Positions 18,182-28,040 of a stretch of 64,000 bases of DNA are shown one piece after another. Under the pieces are notes generated by a model. The model had not been told where the DNA came from, did not search any database, and saw only the letters and a list, made by a program, of their open reading frames with translations. Each line of letters begins with the position of its first letter. Position 1 is the stretch's first letter. Made by a program: the position numbers and the translations under genes. This stretch comes from Candidatus Eiseniibacteriota bacterium (GTDB lineage: Bacteria > Eisenbacteria > RBG-16-71-46). The DNA lies in assembly GCA_016710095.1 (NCBI GenBank), contig JADJLL010000014.1, positions 40,205 to 104,204 of the forward strand. Direction: 5' to 3'.

Positions 18182-19234
18182 ATGACCGCAGCTCCACAGA
18201 CGCCCGCGCCCGATGCCGGCGCAGGCCCCGACGTTCGCCGCCTCGCGGTGGCCGGACTGGGCCGCGCCGGCATCGCGCATGCGATGGCGATCGTCCAGCA
18301 CGACGGCTGCGCGTTCGCCGGCGCGTTCGAGCCGCGGGCCGAGCTTCGTCGCTTCGCGCGCGGCGCGGGCTTCACGCAGCCGCTCGAAGGCACGCTGACG
18401 AAGCTGCGCGAGCGCTCCCCGTTCGACGCGCTCGTCGTGTGCGCTCCGCTCGATTCGCGCGCCGGCGTGGCCGCGGACGCCCTGGCCGCCGGGCACGACG
18501 TGCTCGTGGACGGGCTGCCCGCTCGCTCGCTCGCCGCCGCCGCGCCGCTCGTGGCGCTGCCCGCCGACGTCCGCGCGCGCCTGCGCTGCGCGACGCCGTC
18601 GCTCTTCCATCCTCTGCTGCGCCGCGGCGCGGCGGTGATCGCGAGCGGCGTGCTCGGCACGCCCGCCACCGTGCGCGCGTCCGTCTTCGTTTCGCGCGTC
18701 TTCGCGCACGGCGCCCCTCCGCAGGGCGACGACGTGCTCGACTTCGCGGTGGGCGACCTGCTCGTGCTGCTCGATCACGTGCTCGGGCCCGTCGTCCGAG
18801 TCAGCGCGACCGCGCAGCGGCTCTACGGCGAGCGTGTCGACGAGGCGCACGCGACGCTCACGCACGCGAACGGCGTCGTCACGGGGCTCGACGCGTCGTG
18901 GAGCGTGCCCGGCTATCCGCGCGCCGCCGTCGTGATCGAGGTCGAGGGCGACCGCGGCACGCTGATCGCGTCGGACGACGCGATCGAAGTGGATCTCGCA
19001 GAAGCCGACGGAGGCATGGACGCGGGCGTCACGCGCGTGCTTCCCGCCGACCTGCCCGATACGTTGCCTTTCGACTCGGGCGAGGGCGCGCGCGCGCTGC
19101 ACGCGTTCGTCTCCTCGCTGCACGGCGGCACCGCGAGCGAGCTGGCGGGCGACCGCGCGATGCGCGCGCTCGGCGTGCTCGACGCGATGCGCCGCGCGTT
19201 CGCGAGCGGAGCGACCGAGGAGTGCGCGTCGTGA
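18182..19234 (+). CDS. Gfo/Idh/MocA-like oxidoreductase
   Basis: A 350-residue protein. The N-terminus RRLAVAGLGRAGIAHAMAI has the GxGxxG NAD(P)-binding loop, followed by a Rossmann domain (DALVVCAPLDSRAGVAADAL, then HDVLVDGLP where the family usually has EKP). The second half has the beta-sheet substrate domain (THANGVVTGLDASWSVPGYP, VVIEVEGDRGTL). The replacement of the usual EKP lysine by DGLP removes a residue that often contacts the substrate in this family, so the activity may differ. The stop overlaps the next gene (GTGA), so the two are coupled and probably work together. Confidence 0.75.
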   Translation: MTAAPQTPAPDAGAGPDVRRLAVAGLGRAGIAHAMAIVQHDGCAFAGAFEPRAELRRFARGAGFTQPLEGTLTKLRERSPFDALVVCAPLDSRAGVAADALAAGHDVLVDGLPARSLAAAAPLVALPADVRARLRCATPSLFHPLLRRGAAVIASGVLGTPATVRASVFVSRVFAHGAPPQGDDVLDFAVGDLLVLLDHVLGPVVRVSATAQRLYGERVDEAHATLTHANGVVTGLDASWSVPGYPRAAVVIEVEGDRGTLIASDDAIEVDLAEADGGMDAGVTRVLPADLPDTLPFDSGEGARALHAFVSSLHGGTASELAGDRAMRALGVLDAMRRAFASGATEECAS

Positions 19235-20105
19235 GCCGCTCCGGAGCGGCGCCGCGCCTGCTGCTCGGCGCCACGTGCCTCGACCTGCCGCCGCGCACGA
19301 CGCGCGACCGCGCGCTCGAGGTGGCGGGACGCTTCCGCGAATCCGAATCGCTCGCGGTCACGCTCGTGAAGGCGCTCGGCGCCGGAGCCGAGGCCGTGTA
19401 CGCCGTGCCGTCGCCCACGATGCGCGCGGCGCTCGCGGAGCTGCGCCGCGCCGTGCCGGTGCTCGCGCGCCTGCCGCACACGCCCGCGTCTTCCGACCTG
19501 CACTACGAGCCCGAGTTCGCGCGCGACGGTGACGCGGACGGCGCCGGCGCGCTCGGCGCCGGATTCGGCGGGCTCGCGCTCGTGCCCGCGATGTTCACGG
19601 GCGAACTGTCGGCCGCGGTCGCGGCGCGATGCGAGCACGGCGCGCGATTCCTCGCGCCGCGCGACCGGCGCGGGCTCGCGGTGGCGGCGCAGGCGACGGA
19701 TCTCGCGCTCGCCGCGGGCAACGCGCGCTTCTTCGAGCGCATGCTCGCGTGGGGCCGCGCCCGTTTCGACGGGCTCGCGGGCTTCGAGACCGGGCACCTG
19801 GGACTGCTGGTGAAGCGCCTGCACGAGTGGGGTGTCGAGCCGGACTTCGTGATCGCGTCCGTGAACCCGCGCGGTTACGCGATGAAGCCCGACGTCGCCG
19901 GCGCGCTCGCCGCGCTCAAGCGCGTGGGGCTGCCGGTGCTCGCGAACGAGCTGCGCGCGGGCGGTGTCGTCTCGCTGGAAGAAGGCGCGACGTTCGCGCG
20001 GCACGGCGCGCAGGGCCCGGCGCGTGGGGGCGACGGCGCCCGAGCTGCGCGACGTGCGCGACGGCCGACGGCGACGCCCGCGCGCGCTGGGGCCCCGCGG
20101 CCTGA
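19231..20105 (+). CDS. unknown protein, possible (beta/alpha)-barrel, frameshifted at the 3' end
   Basis: About 290 residues, starting at a GTG that overlaps the stop of the oxidoreductase gene. Motifs such as LLLGATCLDLPPR, VTLVKALGAGAEAVYAVPSP and GLLVKRLHEWGVEPDFVIAS, then PDVAGALAALKRVGLPVLAN, recur with the spacing of strand-helix units, and the last resembles a barrel's C-terminal half. I do not recognise a family. The last 25 codons cross two shifts (near 20032 and 20066), with a plausible ending DARARWGPAA and a stop at 20105. Operon context suggests it acts on the same metabolite as the Gfo/Idh enzyme. Confidence 0.5.
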
Positions 20106-20146
20106 GCCCGCGGCGACGCCGCCGGGGGCCGAGCGAAGTCCTTCTC

Positions 20147-20320
20147 CTACAACGACTGCGTCCAGTTGTGGACGGTCTTCACGACCGTGAGGCTCGACTT
20201 CCGGCAGGCCTCGGCGTAGATCGCGCTGTTCGGCCACGAATGCTTGCCGCACGAGCACACGAGCTTGCCGTCCGGCTGTTCGTTCACCAGGCACTTCGGG
20301 TCCTTGCACATCGGGCACAT
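20147..20320 (-). CDS. small cysteine-rich (zinc-ribbon-like) protein
   Basis: Fifty-seven residues starting MCPMCKDPKCLV, with a second cluster CSCGKH. The spacing C-x2-C, then C-x-C further on, suggests a small zinc-binding knuckle. GGAGGA lies eight bases before the ATG at 20320, which decides the start. Codon use follows the local high-GC pattern. Function unknown; it is a lone gene between the unknown barrel gene (plus strand) and the GH1 gene. Confidence 0.65.
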   Translation of the reverse strand: MCPMCKDPKCLVNEQPDGKLVCSCGKHSWPNSAIYAEACRKSSLTVVKTVHNWTQSL

Positions 20321-20394
20321 CGGGGAGTCCTCCGTTGGAAATGGCGGGCGCAGTCTAATCGCGCCGCGCCTTGAACGCCACGCGCGCCACGCGC

Positions 20395-21723
20395 TCAGGC
20401 GAGTCCGGCCGCCTCGCGCACGTCCGGCGTGACGGCGTTCGCCCGCGCGAGGCGCGCGAACACCTCCGCGCTGCGCCGGCGCACGCGCGGTGCTCCCGGA
20501 TCGCGCTCGTCCACGCCGTACAGCCCGAAACGTCCATGCCAGCCGTCCGCCCACTCGAAGTTGTCGAGCAGCGACCAGTGCAGGTAGCCGCGCACGGGCA
20601 CGCCCTCGGCGATCGCGCGGTGCATGGCCTCCGCGAACTCCACGATCGCGCGCGGCCGCAGCGCGTCGTGCGCGTCGGCGACGCCGTTCTCGGTCACGAG
20701 CACCGGCGCGCCCGTGCGGCCGGCCGCGTGCAGCGCGCGGCGCAGTCCGTCGGGCCAGACCTCCCAGCCGAGATCGTTCACGGGTGCGCCGGGCGTCGCG
20801 ACGTGCGGCGGCTCGGCGAACGCCTGCACGCGCCAGCGCGTGTAGTAGTTGAGCCCGAACCAGTCGAGCGCGCCCTTCAGCTCCGGCACGTCGCGGCGCA
20901 CGGCGCGCGCGCAGGGAATCTCGAGCGCGATGCGTCCGTCAACCGCCGCGCGTTCGACGGCTTCGTTGAACACGCGGCGCTCGAAGTGCGCGACCAGCCG
21001 GTCGAGCGGATGCCACGCGCGCAGCGCCTCGAGCTGCACGTGGTGCTTCGCGAAGCCCACGCGTGCCGCGTGCCCGTCGCCGTCCGCGTCCACGCGATCG
21101 GCCTCGTGAATGGCGCGGTACGCGCGGCCGTGCGCCTCGAGCTGGTGCGCGATCACGACGAGCGCGCGCGAGCGGTCGCGCACCGCGGGAGGCCACACGC
21201 CCTCGGCCCAGCCGCGGAACGCGAACACCTCGGGCTCGTTGACCGTGCACCACCAGTCGACCTCGGCGCCGAACTCCGCGGCGCAGAAGCGCGCGAACGC
21301 GACGAAGCGGTCGATCGTCTCGCGCGACTCCCAGCCGCCGCGGTCCGCGATCCACAGCGGATTGGTGAAGTGATGCAGCGTCACGACCGGCTCCATGCCG
21401 CGCGCGCGCAGCGCGCCGAGCACGGCGTGGTAGTGCGCGACTTCGGCCGGATCGAAGCGCCCGGGCTCGGGCTCGAGCCGGCTCCACTCGAGCGACAGCC
21501 GGTGCGCCGTGTGGCCGTCGGCCGCCGCGAGGTCGAAGTCCTCTTCGAAGCGCTCGTAGTGGCGGCAGGCGTCGCCGCTGCCACGGCCGCCGCGAATCGC
21601 TCCGGGAGTCGCCTCGAACCGCCACCAGTCGTTGCGCGTGTTGCCGCCCTCGACCTGGTGCGCGGACGTGGCGGCGCCCCAGCGGAAGCCGTCGGGAAAG
21701 CGAAGCACGCGCGCATCGTTCAC
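20395..21723 (-). CDS. GH1 family beta-glucosidase-like hydrolase
   Basis: About 442 residues from a GTG at 21723 (an ATG at 21774 in frame would add 17 residues unlike the family). GH1 marks are clear: FPDGFRWGAATSAHQVEG at the N-terminus, TVNEPE with the acid/base Glu at about 163, and TENGV with the nucleophile Glu at about 345. LHWSLLDNFEWADGW gives the aglycone/glycone binding stretch near the end. No signal peptide, so it is cytoplasmic. The likely reaction is retaining hydrolysis of beta-glucosides or beta-galactosides. It is divergent from the MFS gene, with only about 90 bp between the starts. Confidence 0.9.
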   Translation of the reverse strand: MNDARVLRFPDGFRWGAATSAHQVEGGNTRNDWWRFEATPGAIRGGRGSGDACRHYERFEEDFDLAAADGHTAHRLSLEWSRLEPEPGRFDPAEVAHYHAVLGALRARGMEPVVTLHHFTNPLWIADRGGWESRETIDRFVAFARFCAAEFGAEVDWWCTVNEPEVFAFRGWAEGVWPPAVRDRSRALVVIAHQLEAHGRAYRAIHEADRVDADGDGHAARVGFAKHHVQLEALRAWHPLDRLVAHFERRVFNEAVERAAVDGRIALEIPCARAVRRDVPELKGALDWFGLNYYTRWRVQAFAEPPHVATPGAPVNDLGWEVWPDGLRRALHAAGRTGAPVLVTENGVADAHDALRPRAIVEFAEAMHRAIAEGVPVRGYLHWSLLDNFEWADGWHGRFGLYGVDERDPGAPRVRRRSAEVFARLARANAVTPDVREAAGLA

Positions 21724-21810
21724 GGGCCACACGCTAGCCGAGCGCCCGGGCGGCGCGCCACACGAGGCTGACATCCGCGCGTGGCGCGGGTGCTACGTTG
21801 CGCGACGTCC

Positions 21811-23097
21811 ATGTCCTCCGAGAACTCCGCAACGCGCTTCGCGCCCGGTCTGCGCGCGCTGAGGCATCGCAACTTCCGCCTGTACTGGTCCGGGCAGCTC
21901 GTGTCGCTCGTCGGCACCTGGATGCAGAGCGTGGCGCAGGGCTGGCTCATGCACCGGCTGACCGCCTCGGCGTTCATGCTCGGCCTGCTGAGCTTCGCGC
22001 AGTTCGTGCCCGTGCTGCCGCTCGCGCTGTGGGCGGGCGTGCTCGCCGACCGCACGGACAAGCGCAAGCTGCTGATGATCACGCAGTCGTTGCTGCTCGT
22101 GCAGGCCGTGATGATCGCGGTCGCCGTGACGACCGGCGTCGTGAAGCCGTGGATGGTGCTCCTGCTCGCGCTCTTCTACGGCTGCGTGAACACGTTCGAC
22201 CTGCCCGCGCGGCAGTCGTTCGTGATCGAGCTCACCGGACGCGAGGATCTCTCGAACGGCATCGCGCTCAACTCGGCCGCGTTCAACGCCGCGCGCATCC
22301 TCGGGCCGGCCGCGGCGGGCCTGCTGCTCGCGGCCTTCGGCGAGCGCGGCTGCTTCTGGCTCAACGCGGTGTCGTTCGCCGCCGTGCTGTTCGCGCTCTC
22401 GGCGCTGCGCCTGCCGAAGCACGTGCCCTCGACGGACGAGCGGTCGGTCGGCTCCACGCTCAAGGACGGCGTGCGCTACGCGTGGGGGACGCCGTCGATC
22501 CGACAGCTGCTCGTCCTGCTCGCGTTCTGCGCGGGGCTCGGCTTCCAGTACAACGTGCTGCTCCCGGTCTACGCGCGCGACATCCTGCACACGGGGCCGC
22601 GCGAGTACGGCGCGCTGCTGTCGGCGTTCGGCGCGGGTTCGCTCGTCGCCGCGGTGCGCATGACGCAGAAGCTCGATCGCTGGGCGCTGCGCCGCAACCT
22701 GCTCGTCGGGCTCGTGCTCGGCGGCCTCGGGCTGCTGCTGTTCGCGTGGTGGCACTGGCTGCCGGCGATGCTCGTGGGCGGCGCGGTCGCCGGCTTCGGG
22801 CTGATCCTCTACGTCTCGAGCACGAACGTGCTCATCCAGATGACGACCGAGGACCGCTATCGCGGGCGCGTGATGAGCCTGTACACGCTCATGTTCGTGG
22901 GCACGGCGCCGTACGGCGCGCTGCTCGCGGGCGCCATCGCGCAGCGCTTCGGCGCGCCGACCGCGACGAGTCTCTGCGCGGTGCTGCTGCTCGGCGGCGC
23001 GCTCTGGGTGTCGCGACGGCTGCGCGAACTCGCCGCGGCGGACGCGGTGGCCGCGCTCGAGAGCGAGAACGAAGCCGAGGCCGAGCAGCCGAGCTGA
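21811..23097 (+). CDS. MFS transporter, EntS/MFS_3-like
   Basis: A 428-residue protein with twelve predicted helices. The start FAPGLRALRHRNFRLYWSGQ, followed by LVSLVGTWMQSVAQGWL, and the loop motif VLADRTDKRKLL are typical of MFS_3 (EntS-like) exporters. The YVSSTNVLIQMTTEDRYRGR stretch in the second half is also a hallmark of this group. Such proteins often export siderophores or drugs; the substrate is not shown. An in-frame ATG at 21781 is possible, but the one at 21811 fits the family start. It is convergent with the squalene/phytoene synthase gene, 4 bp apart. Confidence 0.88.
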   Translation: MSSENSATRFAPGLRALRHRNFRLYWSGQLVSLVGTWMQSVAQGWLMHRLTASAFMLGLLSFAQFVPVLPLALWAGVLADRTDKRKLLMITQSLLLVQAVMIAVAVTTGVVKPWMVLLLALFYGCVNTFDLPARQSFVIELTGREDLSNGIALNSAAFNAARILGPAAAGLLLAAFGERGCFWLNAVSFAAVLFALSALRLPKHVPSTDERSVGSTLKDGVRYAWGTPSIRQLLVLLAFCAGLGFQYNVLLPVYARDILHTGPREYGALLSAFGAGSLVAAVRMTQKLDRWALRRNLLVGLVLGGLGLLLFAWWHWLPAMLVGGAVAGFGLILYVSSTNVLIQMTTEDRYRGRVMSLYTLMFVGTAPYGALLAGAIAQRFGAPTATSLCAVLLLGGALWVSRRLRELAAADAVAALESENEAEAEQPS

Positions 23098-23101
23098 CGC
23101 C

Positions 23102-24133
23102 TCAGTCGCGCGCGGGCGCCGCGGCGAGCAGGCGCCGCGAAGCGCCGTCGCCCGCGACCGCCCACACCGCTCGCGCCGCCGCCGACCACAGCTGTCCGCG
23201 CGAGAGCTTCGGACGCGCGGCGACCGCGGGGAATCCCGGCGTCGCCTCGGCGAGCAGAAGGGAGCGCCGCGCCCACACCGCGGGCAGCAGGCAGAAGAGC
23301 CGGTACCGCAGGTGCCGGTGCGGTATCGCCTCGAGGTAGTCGGCCACGTCGTCGAGCGCGTCGTGCGCGAGCGAGGCGAGTCGAGCCGCGACGGCGCGTA
23401 TTTCGGGGCGATCTCGTCCGACGAGGTCGGCGGGCGTGAGCCCTGCTTCGGCGAGCCACGTGGCGGGTACGTAACAGCGGGAGCGGGGCACGTCGGCGGG
23501 CCAGTCGAGCAGGATGTTCGTGAGCTGCAGCGCTTCGCCCACACGCGGGGCGAGGGCGTGCCGCCGCTCGCGCGCCTCGGGCGCGCCACCGGGTCGCCGG
23601 GCCTCGAGCATGCCGGTCAGCATGACGCCGACGCAGCCGGCGACGACCCAGCAGTAGTCGTGCAGTTCGGGCTCGTCGTCCACGTACGGAACCCCGGGGC
23701 CGCGTTCCGCCGCGCGTGAGGCGTATCGGCTCATTCCTTCCGCCATGACGGCGACGGCCTGGCGGATCAGCGCCCGGTCGCCCTCGGGCAGGGCGCGCAT
23801 TCCCACCAGGAGGAGGGGGAGACGCTCGAGCAGGGCGAGATCTTCCCCCTGCGAGGCCCGGCCGGCGGCCTCGGCCGCCATCCCGGCCGCCAGTCCCTCG
23901 TCGCCGTCCACGGCGGCCAGAAACGCCGCAAACCGTTCGCGCATACGGTCCGGGCGGTCCGGCCAGGAGTCCTCGAGCGCGTCCGCCGCCCGGCAGAGCA
24001 GGTAGGCGGTACGCACGCTTTCGCGCAGGCCCGGGTCGAGCCACCCGATATTGAGGGCGAAGGTTCGCGAAACGCGCGGAAGTACCCGACGGTAATACTC
24101 CCGGGCTTCGCGTGTGCGTGAATCGAGGGGCAT
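23102..24133 (-). CDS. squalene/phytoene synthase family protein
   Basis: A 343-residue all-helical prenyl synthase. The two aspartate motifs are CRAADALED (Asp51...Asp55) and QLTNILLDWPAD (Asp210...Asp214), and YCWVVAGCVG lies between, with the conserved Tyr near 160. The second motif normally reads NILRDxxED; here one acidic position is replaced by WPA, a mild departure. The enzyme would join two prenyl diphosphates head to head (squalene or carotenoid-type products). No cyclase or desaturase is in the window. The gene stands alone, its promoter lies in the 114 bp shared with the GHL15-like gene. Confidence 0.85.
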   Translation of the reverse strand: MPLDSRTREAREYYRRVLPRVSRTFALNIGWLDPGLRESVRTAYLLCRAADALEDSWPDRPDRMRERFAAFLAAVDGDEGLAAGMAAEAAGRASQGEDLALLERLPLLLVGMRALPEGDRALIRQAVAVMAEGMSRYASRAAERGPGVPYVDDEPELHDYCWVVAGCVGVMLTGMLEARRPGGAPEARERRHALAPRVGEALQLTNILLDWPADVPRSRCYVPATWLAEAGLTPADLVGRDRPEIRAVAARLASLAHDALDDVADYLEAIPHRHLRYRLFCLLPAVWARRSLLLAEATPGFPAVAARPKLSRGQLWSAAARAVWAVAGDGASRRLLAAAPARD

Positions 24134-24172
24134 GCGTGAGGTTCACCCTTTCCGGTCGCAGGTCGGCCCCAC

Positions 24173-24220
24173 TATACTCGGGTCCACTTTACTTGGCCGC
24201 CCCGGTTTCACGCCGGGGCG
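24173..24220 (+). promoter_or_regulatory. possible -10 element and leader hairpin before the GHL15-like gene
   Basis: TATACT at 24173-24178 is a good -10 hexamer, although no strong -35 lies 17 bases upstream. It is followed by a leader hairpin: CGCCCCGG (24198-24205) with CCGGGGCG (24213-24220). The ribosome site GAGGAG and the ATG at 24248 come next. Confidence 0.4.
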
Positions 24221-24247
24221 CAACCGCGAGATGAGGAGTCCCCAGCG

Positions 24248-26098
24248 ATGTTCACCGAGCGATTCGGCCGAGTACTGCTTGCCCTCGGCGTGATCGGAAT
24301 ACTGGCCGTCACCGTGGCCGGAGTCACGCAGTCCGCGGCTCCGCACGGCTACCCGCGGTTGGCCTACTACGGCTCGATCCGTGGCAACGGGTACCCGTTC
24401 TACAACTTCCCGATCGACACGAACCTCGACACGTCCGTGCTCGACAAGGTCTCGCGATTCGAGGAGATCATCCTCGACGTGAACCCGATCTATCCGTACC
24501 GCCCCGACGTGCTGCGCGAACTTCGCCGCCGCAATCCGGACGCGAAGATGCTCGCGTACGTGGTCGGTCAGTACATGTGGGATCCGGCGGACTTCGACTC
24601 GCTCAACCACTACCCGACGCGCTTCCGCCGCATCCTCGAACGCAACAATGGCTGGCTCTACAACCAGCGCGGCAACAAGTTCTATGCGGGCAACGTCAAC
24701 CTCGCCAAGCGCGACGCGAACGGCCGCTACGTCATCGCGGATTCGCTCTCGATGCTCTGGAAGAACGTCGCGATCGATTCGGGCGTCTGGGACGGACTGT
24801 TCTACGACATCCTCTGCGACGACATGTTCTGGTCCGAAGTGCACGGCGAGTCCATCGACATCGCGCGCGCCGGCTACTCGAACCGCGCGGATTTCAACAA
24901 CAACTGGCGCGCCGCCACGGACACGATCGCCACGCTCATGCGCAACTGGGGCGGGCCGAACTACATCCTCGTCGGCAACTGCGCGCTCGGCACCAAGTAC
25001 TCCACGTTCAACGGCTGGATGCGCGAAGGCTTCCCGTTCGAGACCGGCGGCACCTGGTACACGAACATGTTCTGGCGCCCCGGTGGCTACATGACCGACG
25101 AGGCGAACTTCCTCGAGCCGCGTCACAACTACATCTTCACGTTCAATACCGGCTCCGATTGGACCTCGCCGCTCAACCAGCGCCTCGCACGGTGGGGGCT
25201 CGGGACGGCCACGATGGGCGACGGCTTCGGTGTGTTCGGCGGCCAGGATCGCGACGCCTACCACGCGGACTGGTGGAACTGGTGGTTCGACGAGTATGCC
25301 GTGGACCTCGAGACCGGCATGTCGTCGCCGTCGCGCGACCACGTCGGGTGGCTCGGCCAGCCGTTGACCGACATGTACCAGGAAGTGTGGGTGCAGCCGG
25401 ACAAGCCGGAGGGCGTCACGAATGGTGACTTCGAGACCAGCGCGACGGCGAACTGGAACTTCTGGGCGAACTCGCCGGCGACGATCAAGTGGGACACGAC
25501 CACCGCCGGCCACGGACGTGCCTCCACGCGTATCGACGTGCTGCAGCTCAACACGATCGACTGGAAGGTGAACTACAACACGCCGCTCGCGATCAGCATG
25601 GATCCGAACACGATCTACTCGGTCACGTTCTGGGCGAAAGCGTCTCCGCCGCGCGAAGTGCCGGTGATCATCGGAACGCCGGGGCAGGGGCAGTGGGATG
25701 CGCGGCTCGTGTGGGTCGATGACGTGTGGCGCGCGTACCAGGTGCCGTTCAACACGCTGAATCACTCCGGCACGACGTCGCTGCAGTTCTATCTCGCGAA
25801 GGCGACGGGCGCCCTGTGGTTCGACAACGTCCATGTCCAGCAGGGGGAGTCCACGATCTATCGCCGCGACTTCCAGAACGGCACGGTGCTCGTGAATCCG
25901 TCCGAGTGGTCGGACGCATCGGTGACGCTCGAGCGTCCCTATCGTCGCATCCTCGGCGCGACGGACCTCGTGACGAACGACGGCTCGGTCAGTGCGGTGC
26001 AGTACCTGCCCCTCGCCTCCTCGCTGTTCCTGCTCGGTGACGACATCACGCCGCCCGCGCAGGTCGTGGACCTGCGACAGGTGAACCTCAGGCCTTGA
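24248..26098 (+). CDS. secreted GHL15-like putative glycoside hydrolase with C-terminal beta-sandwich
   Basis: A 616-residue exported protein. Residues 1-31 form a signal peptide (LLALGVIGILAVTVAGV). A barrel-like domain follows, with PRLAYYGSI, FEEIILDVNPIYPYRPDVL, DGLFYDILCDDMFW and NCALGTKYSTFNGWM; acidic residues in DILCDD are candidate catalytic groups. The closest family I know is the hypothetical glycosyl hydrolase GHL15. From about residue 395 (VTNGDFETSATANWNFW) a carbohydrate-binding-like beta-sandwich follows. A duplicate lies directly downstream. Unlike the neighbours the gene uses more A/T-ending codons early on. Substrate unknown. Confidence 0.7.
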   Translation: MFTERFGRVLLALGVIGILAVTVAGVTQSAAPHGYPRLAYYGSIRGNGYPFYNFPIDTNLDTSVLDKVSRFEEIILDVNPIYPYRPDVLRELRRRNPDAKMLAYVVGQYMWDPADFDSLNHYPTRFRRILERNNGWLYNQRGNKFYAGNVNLAKRDANGRYVIADSLSMLWKNVAIDSGVWDGLFYDILCDDMFWSEVHGESIDIARAGYSNRADFNNNWRAATDTIATLMRNWGGPNYILVGNCALGTKYSTFNGWMREGFPFETGGTWYTNMFWRPGGYMTDEANFLEPRHNYIFTFNTGSDWTSPLNQRLARWGLGTATMGDGFGVFGGQDRDAYHADWWNWWFDEYAVDLETGMSSPSRDHVGWLGQPLTDMYQEVWVQPDKPEGVTNGDFETSATANWNFWANSPATIKWDTTTAGHGRASTRIDVLQLNTIDWKVNYNTPLAISMDPNTIYSVTFWAKASPPREVPVIIGTPGQGQWDARLVWVDDVWRAYQVPFNTLNHSGTTSLQFYLAKATGALWFDNVHVQQGESTIYRRDFQNGTVLVNPSEWSDASVTLERPYRRILGATDLVTNDGSVSAVQYLPLASSLFLLGDDITPPAQVVDLRQVNLRP

Positions 26099-26122
26099 TG
26101 GGGCTTCCGACCCTGATTTTCG

Positions 26123-26182
26123 ACGGCCGCCGGGTGACCCCGGCGGCCGTTCGTCTTGTCGCCGGGCACATCAAGTGCCCGG
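26123..26182 (+). terminator. terminator hairpin and second hairpin between the GHL15-like genes
   Basis: ACGGCCGCCGGG (26123-26134) pairs perfectly with CCCGGCGGCCGT (26139-26150), followed by TTCGTCTTGT: a terminator for the first gene. A second perfect hairpin, CCGGGCAC (26162-26169) with GTGCCCGG (26175-26182), comes just before the second gene. Confidence 0.7.
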
Positions 26183-26205
26183 AACTACGGGCCGATAACC
26201 GCGGC

Positions 26206-28040
26206 GTGTTCCGGCGTCTTCCCTCCATCCTGACGACGGCTCTGACCGTCCTGCTGTGCGGCGCGTGCGTACACGCGGCCGCCGCTCAGGACTATCCCCG
26301 GCTCGGGCTCTACGGTTCGGTCGCCGGCGACGGCACTCCGTTCGTGAAGGGCGATGGCTCGCTCGACACGACGGCGATCGCGCAGGTGGCGCGGTACGAC
26401 GAGGTCATTCTCGACGTGAATCCGCTGACGCCCTACCGCCCCGACATCGCCGCGGCGCTGCGTGCGCGCAACCCCGACATCCGCCTGCTCGCGTACGTGC
26501 TCGGCCACGACATCTGGCCGGCGGCCGACGCCGATTCGCTGAACCACTACCCGACGCGCTACCGCCGGCTCGTGCGCGACCTCGACGGCTTCCTCTACAA
26601 CCGGCTGAACGGTGAGCACTACCCCGGCGCGAACGTGAATCTCGCGCGCCGCGACGCGAACGGCCGATTCATCGTCGCCGAGGGGCTCGCCGACCTCATG
26701 TACGACGCGATCGTCTCGACCGGGCAGTGGGACGGCGTGTTCTTCGACGTCTACTGCTACACGATCTCGTGGTCGCAGGACGGCACGCAGCAGATCGACT
26801 ACGCACGCGCCGGCTATCCGTCCCTCGCCGCGTTCGAGTCCGCGTGGCAGGCCGGCTCCGACACGCTCGCGAACCGGCTGCGAAGGCTCTCGGGGCCGAG
26901 CGTGATCCTCGCGGGCAACTGCGCGGGCAGCGCGCACCAGACCGTCTTCAACGGCTGGATGCGGGAGAACTTCCCGCTCCAGAACGGCGGCACCTGGTAT
27001 GACAACATGCTCAGCGAGCCGCACGGATACTTCGCGGACGAAGCGAGCTTCGTGCAGCCGGCGCACAACTGGATCTTCTCGGCGGTGCTCGGCGCGGAGG
27101 GCTCGCAGTACACGGCCGAGAACGCGCGCCGGGTGCGGTTCGGGCTCGCGAGCGCGGCGCTCGGCGGCGGATACGGCGTGTTCGGTCCGTCGGATCGCAA
27201 CGTCCGCACCGCGCCCTACCAGGCCTGGTGGTACGACGAGTACGCGGTCGACCGCGCGACGGGGCAGTCCTCCGACGAGCCTTCAGCACACCGGCTGGCT
27301 CGGACAGCCGCTCGGTGCGCCCTACCAGATGATCTGGGCCGGCACGAACGCGGACGCGGTCACGAACGCGGACTTCGAAACGGACGTGACGACGGGCTGG
27401 ATCTTCGGACGGTTCTCGCCCGCGGTCGCGACCGTGACGCGCGACGCGAGCACGTCCGCGGCGGGCGTGGCTTCCGCGCACGTCTCGATCACCACGGCGA
27501 GCACGGTGGACTGGCACGTCAACCTCACGACCACGTCGAGCATCCCCATGACGCCGGGGCTCAGCTACTCGGTCACGTTCTGGGCGAAGGCTTCGTCGCC
27601 GCGCGTCATGCCGATCGTCGCGAACCGCGTGGGAGGGGGCTCGCTCGCCTCGCGCAACGTCACGATCGGAACCGAGTGGACGCACTTCCAGGTCATCCTG
27701 CAGCCGAACGCATCGGGGAGCGCGAACCTCGTCTTCTTCCTGGGCATGCAGGCCGGCGACGTGTGGTTCGACGACGTGCACTTCCAGCAGGGCGCCGACC
27801 AATCTCTGGCGGCGGGACTTCCAGCACGGCGCCGTGCTCGTGAATCCGAGCGACGCCGCACTGCAGGTGCCGATGGGAGCCGACTGGCGCCGCATCCAGG
27901 GCACTGTGGCTCCGTTCGTGAACGACGGCTCGGTGGCCGGCACGGTCACGGTCGGCGCGAGCGACGCGTTGTTCCTGCTGTCCACCGGGACGGACGTGAT
28001 CCGCCCCGCGCCGATCACCGACCTTCGTATGGCTCCCTGA
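26206..28040 (+). CDS. secreted GHL15-like protein, tandem paralogue, two frameshifts
   Basis: About 610 residues. It repeats the upstream protein's plan in order: PRLGLYGSVAGDG, EVILDVNPLTPYRPDI, SLNHYPTRYRRL, DGVFFDVYCYTISW, NCAGSAHQTVFNGWM, then a beta-sandwich (VTNADFETDVTTGWIFG, FWAKASSPRVMPI). The first protein's DILCDD is DVYCYT here, so a candidate acidic residue differs. Shifts near 27287 and 27815 split the frame; the last part (LVNPSDAALQVPMGADWRRI) ends at 28040. I chose the GTG at 26206 because an upstream terminator makes earlier starts unlikely and a signal peptide (LTTALTVLLCGACVHAAAA) follows it. Confidence 0.65.
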
